From: Pseudoalteromonas sp. NC201
Lineage (GTDB): Bacteria; Pseudomonadota; Gammaproteobacteria; Enterobacterales; Alteromonadaceae
NCBI RefSeq assembly: GCF_002850255.1
Contig: NZ_CP022522.1
Coordinates: forward strand, 872,097-936,096
Length of the DNA: 64,000 nucleotides
Direction of reading: 5' to 3'
Below the pieces are notes generated by a model that searched no databases, was not told the origin of the DNA, and saw nothing but the letters and a program-made list of their open reading frames with translations. The stretch's first letter is position 1; each line of letters opens with the position of its first letter. Positions 59,401 through 64,000 of the stretch are shown here, piece after piece. The position numbers and the translations under genes were made by a program.

Positions 59401-62400
59401 GCAAAGTATCTCGCTGACGGTCGCTTGGTTGGTTTGGGACGTAAAGATAAGCAAGTTAAGATTCGTGGGTTCCGAGTTGAAGTGGATGAAATCGCCAGTC
59501 TACTGCGCAACCGCCCTGAAGTTGATGATGCGATCGTACTGGTCAAAGGCACTGAACTACAACAACGGTTGATTGCTTATCTTAATGTTGGTTGTCGAGC
59601 TGTTAAACCGTCACAGCTTGAACAGATTAAAGTCTATTTAAGTGATCATTTACCTGATTATATGGTTCCTAGTCACTTTGTTACCGTCGAAAATTGGCCT
59701 CTCACTATCAATGGTAAACTACAATACAGCGCCTTGCCTGAACCCACTTACCAAAATGATCAGATGCAAGTTGTTCCGAGTACAGAGACAGAGCGTCAGC
59801 TCCTAGAAATCTGGCAAGGTCTATTAAATGTGACAACAATCGGTGTTACAGATAGCTTTTTTGCGTTGGGCGGACATTCGCTTTTAGCAACTCGTTTGGT
59901 TAGCCAAGTTGAGGCGACTTTTGGCTTGACGATAGCGTTGAAAGCAGTTTTTGAAAACAGCACGATTCAATTGCTAGCGCAGCATATAGATAATCATGGT
60001 AAAGCCAGTCTGGGGGCAATAACACCGGCACCTAAAGGAAAGCAGATCCCACTTAGTTATGCTCAACAGCGTCTATGGTTTGTCGAGCAAGTAAGTCCTA
60101 GTAATCAGTACAATATGCCACTAGCGTATCAAGTAACAGGAAAGTTTGCACTGCAAGTGGCAGAGCAAGCGTTGCAGTATTTAGTAAATCGGCACGCGGT
60201 ACTTAGAACTCAATATCAATTTGATGGCCAAACGGCATATCAAGAAGTGCAAGAAAGCTGGCAAGTCAGGCTGACGGTTTCTGATCTAACTCATTTATCT
60301 GAGCAACAACAAAAAGATAGCATTATTGATCTGCTACGTTCTTTCTATCAACGAGTATTCGTACTCGAAGAACAACCGCCATTTGAAATCCATTATATCT
60401 GCCGAAGTAGCGAACAGGGGATACTGTTGTTTAATCTCCATCATATAGCTGCAGATGCATGGTCTATGGGTATCTTGATGTCTGAGTTTATCCATTGTTA
60501 CCAGGCTATCGAGGCGGGAGTTGATCCGCAGTTACCTGCATTGAGTATTCAATATAGTGATTTTGCGTACTGGCAACGACAGCGATTGGATGATGTATTT
60601 TTAGCTGAGCAATTAGCATATTGGCGTACACAACTACAAGATGTGCCAAGCATCCATAACCTGCCATTGGACAGGCCTCGACCTTCAGTCAGAGCACAGC
60701 AAGGAGCAATTTATGAGAGTTGTTTATCTGGCGAAATAGTTCAGCAATTAGAGAAAGTGGCGAGTCAGCATAATGTATCGATGTACATGCTATTTCATGC
60801 AGCCTTGGCATTTTTAGTTAGCAAATTAAGTGGACAGCAGGATGTGGTTATTGGTTGCCCTATCGCCAATCGAACGAATGTTGAAGTTGAGCCACTAATA
60901 GGACTATTTGTAAATACTCTGGTTCTGCGAACTCAAGTACAGCAAGAGAGTTTTAATGGACTTCTAGAGCATATTCGTACGGTCAATTTGGACGCTCAAG
61001 CACATCAAGATGTGCCATTTGAGCAACTCGTAGATTTATGTAAGTTACTACGCACTAGCAGTCACACGCCACTAGTACAAGTTGTTTTGAACTTGAACAA
61101 TATCGGCCAATCTGTTGCGGGGATTGAAGGGCTGGAATTTACCCCGTTAGAACAACAAAGCACGATTGCTAAAACTGACTTGAATCTTGGTGTGGTATTT
61201 GCCGGAGGAAAGTGGGTCATCAACTGGACCTATGATGTTGCGTTATTTGATGCAGATACGATTGAGCGATTCTCGAGCTACTTTATACGTATCCTTCATC
61301 AAGTTGCACACAATCCACGGATCGCATTAAGTGATATCGATCTGCTCAATGAGCAAACACAGCAAGCATTAGTGGCAATGAGCCGAGGGCCAGAGCTTGC
61401 ACCAACAAGGATACAACAAGTTCATCAGTTTCTTGAGTACCAGGTAACACGAACTCCAGAGGCGATTGCACTGGTTTCTGATACACAGAGCTATAATTAT
61501 CAGGAGCTAAATTCAGCTGTTAACAAGCTATCCAACTACTTACTCAAATTGGAGTTACCGCGTCAAGCAACGGTTGGGATCTGCATGGAGAGATGTAGTG
61601 ATATGGTAATTGCAATGTATGCAGTTGCTAAAGCTGGTTTAGTTTTCACGCCTTTGGATCCGGAGCAGCCACAAGCGCGACGTGCATTTATTATTAGCAA
61701 TGCAAAAGTTCATTTAGTGCTGAGTCATCAGCAATTTGAGCCCATATTGCGACAAATCCCAGCACTGGCCGTCGCCTATATTGATAGTGTTGCGACCAAT
61801 CAATTAATCACACAATGCTCAAACATAAATCCAGAAATTGGAGGTCACAATACGGATTTGGCTTATATCATGTATACCTCTGGTTCAAGTGGCGAACCTA
61901 AAGGTGTACAAATTGAGCATCGGCAAATCATCGCTGCAACACAGAGTCGTCTAGATGCTTATCGAGTACCAGCAGGGCGCTTCTTGTCTCTTTCATCTAT
62001 CTATTTTGACTCTTGTTTATTAGGTATTTTTTCAGTGTTAGCACAAGGTGCTGAACTACATATCGTCAAAGATAGTGATGTGGTCGATATTGGAGCCGTT
62101 TACCGGTACATCATGGCAAGTGATATTACTCACTTGGCGATTTTACCGACAATGTATCGGGCGTTATTACAGTATGCCAACCTAATGGCTGCGCTACCAA
62201 GCCAGCTAAGATTAGTGATCACTGGTGGAGAAGGAGTAGAGCAAGATCTTCAACAGTTGCATTTTGAAAGCCAATGGAGTCAGGGGGCTCGATTTTTTAA
62301 CGAATATGGGCCAACAGAGGCGACAGTTTGGAGTAGTCACTATGAAATCAAAGCGGATGATAGCTTTCAGGTTGCACCTATTGGTCGTCCGGCGGGTCAT

Positions 62401-63297
62401 GTCAACCTTTACGTAATGGATCATTATGGGCACCTAACACCACAAGGTTGTGAGGGGGAGTTGCACATTGGTGGAGTTGGTGTGGCAAGAGGCTATATGG
62501 ACAATGCTGAGCTTACCAATGGACATTTTTTCTCAAGACAACTCTACAGCGGAGAATCAGAGCGACTATATCGAACTGGTGATGTGGTGCGTTATAACAA
62601 GCATGGTGATATAGAGTTTGTAGGTCGTAAAGATAACCAAGTAAAAATACGTGGCTACCGTGTCGAGCTAAGTGAGATAGAACAACAGATCTTACACCAC
62701 CCTGATGTACTCGATTGTGTCACAAAAGTGTGGCAGGAGCAGGGAGAAGAAAAGCTCCTTATTGCATACTTACAGATCCGCGAACGACAGTCCGAACAGG
62801 CGGTTGTTGCAGCAGTTAAAAAACAACTGGCTCAAACACTACCCAGTTACATGCAACCCAATGCGATAACGAGTATTGGTCATATACCTGTCAATCGTAA
62901 TGGTAAGGTAGATAGAAAGGCGTTGCCTAAACCTAACCTTGCAGCACTAACCGGTGAATATTCGCCTGCGCAAAATAATACGCAGAAAAAGCTGCTGACC
63001 ATCTGGGCCGAACTACTGCACTTATCGGCAGAGGAGATCAGCATTAATGCCGACTTCTTTGAACTGGGTGGACATTCGCTATTAGCGGTACAACTAGTGA
63101 CCAAAGTTAATGAAACCTTTCCTGTTGACTTATCTATAAAAGAAATTTTTAGCTCACCCGTACTATGCGATTTGGCTGACCAAGTTGATGCTTTACTTCA
63201 TTTAGATGAAGACGAGCTCGCGGCCGCTGAAGCTGAGCTAGCAGATATGTCTGATGAAGAAATAGAAAAGCTTTATCAGGAGCTGTGTGACGAGTAA
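53488..63297 (+). CDS. NRPS gene 6, three modules, one atypical A domain
   Basis: NRPS of 3269 residues from the ATG at 53488, four bases after the stop of gene 5. Residues 1-55: TubC_N-type docking domain (APKGAM). Domains: C 70-505 (HHIASDG); A 525-1025; T, Ser1078; C 1135-1571 (HHIACDG); A 1591-2081; T, Ser2131; C 2185-2628 (HHIAADA); A 2645-3148; T, Ser3197. Codes: module 1 DIPRVGHVGK (Asp-like, copy of gene 3 module 1); module 2 IRWVFSLSDK, lacking the Asp that binds the alpha-amino group (Ile1786) and closest to the beta-alanine code VDWVISLADK; module 3 DSLAIGEVWK (unassigned). Module 2 also reads YGSTE in place of YGPTE, with NGK and the other core motifs kept. The C-terminus is an acidic helix (EEIEKLYQEL), a different docking type from genes 1-5, matching the basic helix that begins gene 7. 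No E domain. Confidence 0.97.
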   Translation: MIDLLNQLQQKNIQLSSDSGTLKVKAPKGAMTAELAEQVKTHKEQLLHFLERKQQGRSVASIPLCAIDRSGAIPASFSQQRLWLIDKLEGSQHYNVAAALACDGVLDIAAIEASLTQIVARHEALRTCFEAHDGVCMQRVMPARAVTVEVVNLVDCGEDEVQRQVDDAAREVFDLSQDLMLRTKIIKQSQTRHILLFTLHHIASDGWSMQLLIKEFNAFYQAAITGGEADVPELPVQYGDYAYWQQQQLTEQNKAQLLRYWQARLSGMPSLHGLPLDKPRPAKQEFTSGYVRSRIGKETLAGLQALTQSAGVTLFMVLQGAFAVLLSRLSGESDIVLGVPTAGRSESELSPLIGFFINTLVSRTQVDLAQPFTALLAQIKADTLADYQHQGLPFELLVEALNPDRSLAYNPLCQVKLVLQNHRSSDDEGLSLGEARLKPLQQSQEQVRFDLDLTCSEGEGELLCHWRYQQSLFTEATIAAYARSFEYLLESIAKGAQGSCKSLALYDDEMRQSLIEESVGAACDYRRGESVVEQFARQAQQTPERIAVRDESHALSYGELYSRVNQLAHYLQEQDIGVGERVALVMTRDVTLLVAMLGVMATGASYIPLSPDNQTARLADIFNDADVTQVLVSTCLLEILPVSGVDVLMLDEDEWGLSGYDSHPVGVTHTLADSAYVIYTSGSTGKPKGVEVSHRGLIDYCGYGLKAYYQEQLTGSYVLTSHAFDIGVPSLYLPLLVGGCVNLAPWGEELEGLVERLRGSSEASLYRLTPMHCEALLELLNGDKVSGAHVLVIGGETLTEGLAARLQDTFSESQLYNHYGPTETVVGCSLYDASAHLRAGDSTREEIPIGYAMANTGLYVVDAGGELQAKGGVGELYVGGPCVAKGYVGDPDRTAASFVYVPWLADTRLYRTGDRVRRLESGALVFLGRKDEQVKLRGYRIELGEIRSVLAQQAAVKQAAVLVQGEGADATLVGYVVAEGEVVDEGIFIAELERALSARLASYMCPSRWCLLDALPLTANGKLDRGALPSEIGEIGQEYEAAENSVERALVEIWAEVLRQPLEELSVTGDFFRLGGNSLLAVKIISEINARYKLQLGLKELFSYPSIRRLAVLMQQSGLGENNPEIPALPRDGQALPLSYAQQRLWFIEQLATQPNAQFNMPLALRIRGQLETNTLEQAIAAVIKRHEILRTVYQLDQDGEPQQVILPAFAPRITTLELNGSEQEKLNQAHANVAAQALQPFNLQSDHMLKVQLLQLGKHDYVLAIVVHHIACDGWSLNILLNDIMAFYDAISSAQAPTLEPLTIQYADFASWQRRYLGGERLQHGLDFWLSHLDQAPPLHSIPLDRNRAPDQFSGARVDRTIAPDIVNELELFAQQHQSTLFMLLQTMFAVTVGRFSREQDVVMGMPAVNRNNKSCQNMIGLFLNTLVVRTQFDTQQPIGELLRKAKQTHMEIHAHSEVPFELLVEQLNPERSLTHAPIFQLFINMANEQLALSTESQLEVSAFSAQQEFDSKYDITLYLRPTHSGLKFIFAYNAALFDCSTITALANEFSSTLYQVAANPQLNVAQLKWSQPLKENAAVTLCEHEVSSVHQLFELNLSKHAASGALHYAEQKLSFEELNEQSNKLAHYLIKQHAISKGQTVGIHCQRNATRIIAMLAVLKAGATLVPLSVELPASRLKLQAEDADITLLLHDEQTEASFFGRATLDCSSLLRESTLDQYSGENPDVEVFSDDIAHIIYTSGSTGKPKGVLGTHGAVVNRVSWMLQRFPLASNEVTVMMTSMAFIRGMWEFYVSLAAIKPVVLLPREQVKDNNLFVAAIEKHKITRIVTTPSHLQSLVISEAQYRSTLSSLRYWFISGEALSLSLAERCCKWLDEVEFYNLYGSTEVMSDVLYSNIKEDVARGVITLGQAITNNHVLLVDEQLQRVPTGAVGEVLVVGSNVAAGYLLRPEQTKAAFVEYDGQRAYRTGDLAKYLADGRLVGLGRKDKQVKIRGFRVEVDEIASLLRNRPEVDDAIVLVKGTELQQRLIAYLNVGCRAVKPSQLEQIKVYLSDHLPDYMVPSHFVTVENWPLTINGKLQYSALPEPTYQNDQMQVVPSTETERQLLEIWQGLLNVTTIGVTDSFFALGGHSLLATRLVSQVEATFGLTIALKAVFENSTIQLLAQHIDNHGKASLGAITPAPKGKQIPLSYAQQRLWFVEQVSPSNQYNMPLAYQVTGKFALQVAEQALQYLVNRHAVLRTQYQFDGQTAYQEVQESWQVRLTVSDLTHLSEQQQKDSIIDLLRSFYQRVFVLEEQPPFEIHYICRSSEQGILLFNLHHIAADAWSMGILMSEFIHCYQAIEAGVDPQLPALSIQYSDFAYWQRQRLDDVFLAEQLAYWRTQLQDVPSIHNLPLDRPRPSVRAQQGAIYESCLSGEIVQQLEKVASQHNVSMYMLFHAALAFLVSKLSGQQDVVIGCPIANRTNVEVEPLIGLFVNTLVLRTQVQQESFNGLLEHIRTVNLDAQAHQDVPFEQLVDLCKLLRTSSHTPLVQVVLNLNNIGQSVAGIEGLEFTPLEQQSTIAKTDLNLGVVFAGGKWVINWTYDVALFDADTIERFSSYFIRILHQVAHNPRIALSDIDLLNEQTQQALVAMSRGPELAPTRIQQVHQFLEYQVTRTPEAIALVSDTQSYNYQELNSAVNKLSNYLLKLELPRQATVGICMERCSDMVIAMYAVAKAGLVFTPLDPEQPQARRAFIISNAKVHLVLSHQQFEPILRQIPALAVAYIDSVATNQLITQCSNINPEIGGHNTDLAYIMYTSGSSGEPKGVQIEHRQIIAATQSRLDAYRVPAGRFLSLSSIYFDSCLLGIFSVLAQGAELHIVKDSDVVDIGAVYRYIMASDITHLAILPTMYRALLQYANLMAALPSQLRLVITGGEGVEQDLQQLHFESQWSQGARFFNEYGPTEATVWSSHYEIKADDSFQVAPIGRPAGHVNLYVMDHYGHLTPQGCEGELHIGGVGVARGYMDNAELTNGHFFSRQLYSGESERLYRTGDVVRYNKHGDIEFVGRKDNQVKIRGYRVELSEIEQQILHHPDVLDCVTKVWQEQGEEKLLIAYLQIRERQSEQAVVAAVKKQLAQTLPSYMQPNAITSIGHIPVNRNGKVDRKALPKPNLAALTGEYSPAQNNTQKKLLTIWAELLHLSAEEISINADFFELGGHSLLAVQLVTKVNETFPVDLSIKEIFSSPVLCDLADQVDALLHLDEDELAAAEAELADMSDEEIEKLYQELCDE
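53686..56735 (+). repeat. 3.05 kb dispersed module repeat, copy in gene 6
   Basis: Counterpart of 23079-26128. The flanking docking domain (before) and the rest of the T domain and next module (after) are unrelated to gene 3, so only the C-A-half-T unit was exchanged. All differences I noticed between the copies are silent. Confidence 0.93.
58840..59170 (+). other. Adenylation pocket without the conserved amino-binding Asp
   Basis: The A4 core reads AFIRGMWEF where other domains in the window read FDxxxxE. Position 235 (GrsA numbering) is Ile and 236 is Arg. The remaining pocket residues W239, V278, F299, S301, L322, S330 and D331 align with the beta-alanine code. In beta-alanine domains an Asp at 236 meets the beta-amino group, and here it is Arg, so the true substrate is open. 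Confidence 0.7.
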
Positions 63298-63358
63298 CGG
63301 CTACTTTGAATTATCGTCACCTCCGGATATAGCGCATAACAAAATAGGTATAACGAAA

Positions 63359-64000
63359 ATGGATATTGAGAATACACAGTCAGTGGCAGAGTCAAATCGC
63401 AAGCGAGCCGCGCTGATTAAAAAGTTGGCAGAGCAAAAGCGCGCCCAGATGTTGGCTAAGAAACAAAGCAAAATTACAGCTCGGCAAATAGGGTCTAACA
63501 CCTTGCCTTTATCGTTTGCACAGCAACGCCTGTGGTTTCTCGATAAGCTTTCTGACCAGGGCGCAGAATATAATATCTCCGGAGGCTTCACCGTTAGAGG
63601 AGAGTTTAACGTTGTGGCGGCCCAACAGGCAATACAACAGATCATCACCCGCCATGAAGTGCTTCGAACGACATATGATGACAAGGACGGAGAGCCTATT
63701 CAGATTATTCAAGCGACTCCTGAATTTGCAATGACAGTTTACGACTTGAGCCGTGACGAATGTGCACCAAATGCGAATACGATGGAGGAGTTACTCCAGC
63801 GCGAATGTGAAAAACCGTTCGATTTAAGTACCGATGTGATGCTCCGAGCAAGTTATATCTCTATGCCACGCGAGCAAGAACAGGCTGTTGGGGTATTACT
63901 GTTTAGTATGCACCATATTGCTTCTGATGGTTGGTCGATGGAAATTGTCACGCGTGAATTTGTGGCAGAATATCAGGCTCAACTTGATGACCGCCCAGCG
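63359..64000 (+). CDS. NRPS gene 7, N-terminal part (3' end outside window)
   Basis: The first 214 residues are visible and open to the right edge. Residues 8-45 form a basic helix (NRKRAALIKKLAEQKRAQ), likely to dock onto the acidic C-terminal helix of gene 6. From about residue 49 a condensation domain begins (LPLSFAQQRLWF), with HHIASDGWS at residues 185-193, so it should extend the gene 6 product with an L-type acceptor. The start is uncertain. ATG at 63359 has only a weak AGG ten bases upstream. An in-frame GTG at 63287 would overlap gene 6 by 11 bases, has AGGAG four bases upstream and would add 24 residues. I prefer the ATG because the added residues look unlike a docking domain. Confidence 0.9.
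   Translation, partial: MDIENTQSVAESNRKRAALIKKLAEQKRAQMLAKKQSKITARQIGSNTLPLSFAQQRLWFLDKLSDQGAEYNISGGFTVRGEFNVVAAQQAIQQIITRHEVLRTTYDDKDGEPIQIIQATPEFAMTVYDLSRDECAPNANTMEELLQRECEKPFDLSTDVMLRASYISMPREQEQAVGVLLFSMHHIASDGWSMEIVTREFVAEYQAQLDDRPA

Noticed and set aside
62970-63297. End of the assembly line at gene 6
   Set aside because: There is no thioesterase or reductase domain, the tail is a docking helix, and another condensation domain follows at once in gene 7.

Overview
The whole window is the interior of one very large non-ribosomal peptide synthetase (NRPS) locus, all on the + strand. Seven synthetase genes cover everything except two 279-base gaps and two short gaps (under 65 bases). The first gene is cut by the left edge and the seventh by the right edge, so the cluster continues on both sides. 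I see no tRNA, rRNA, CRISPR array, transposase, transporter, regulator, MbtH protein, thioesterase or lipid-starter domain. The moderate GC, AT-rich gaps, glutamine-rich proteins and TubC_N-type docking domains fit a marine gammaproteobacterium such as Pseudoalteromonas or a relative. No taxonomic marker is present, so this is an inference.

Layout (C condensation, A adenylation, T carrier, E epimerase, bHD N-terminal beta-hairpin docking domain): gene 1 (2-12607) [C]-A-T-C-A-T-C-A-T-C-A-T; gene 2 (12607-22887) bHD-C-A-T-C-A-T-C-A-T; gene 3 (22887-33965) bHD-C-A-T-C-A-T-E-C-A-T; 279-base gap; gene 4 (34245-45266) bHD-C-A-T-C-A-T-E-C-A-T; the same 279-base gap again; gene 5 (45546-53483) bHD-C-A-T-E-C-A-T; gene 6 (53488-63297) bHD-C-A-T-C-A-T-C-A-T; gene 7 (63359 to beyond 64000) starts a further module. 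Eighteen modules are visible and a nineteenth begins. Genes 1-2 and 2-3 overlap by one base (TAATG), so translation is probably coupled.

I read the ten-residue specificity codes by eye against the gramicidin S synthetase A (GrsA) Phe domain. If the line is colinear the order would be: Val, Gly, Gly, X / Asp-like, Gly-like, Asp-like / Asp-like, D-X, X / Ala, D-Asn, X / D-Ala, Ser / Asp-like, beta-amino-acid-like, X / and onward. Val, Gly, Ala, Ser and Asn match published codes well. The Asp-like and beta-amino-acid-like calls are weaker. X marks codes I could not assign.

The most striking property is recent internal recombination. Gene 1 carries a tandem duplication of a complete 3132-base module plus part of a third copy. 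Gene 3 module 1 and gene 6 module 1 are near-identical over about 3.05 kb. An 8256-base direct repeat with an 11,301-base period makes gene 4 a chimera with the head of gene 5 and the tail of gene 3, so its docking ends cannot be told apart from those of its neighbours. Breakpoints fall at the A10 end of A domains, just after the carrier-domain serine, at C-A linkers and between the two lobes of a C domain. Other oddities are a half-size luciferase-like monooxygenase remnant inside an A domain (gene 2), an A domain without the amino-binding Asp (gene 6) and a C domain with PHxxxDG instead of HHxxxDG (gene 3).
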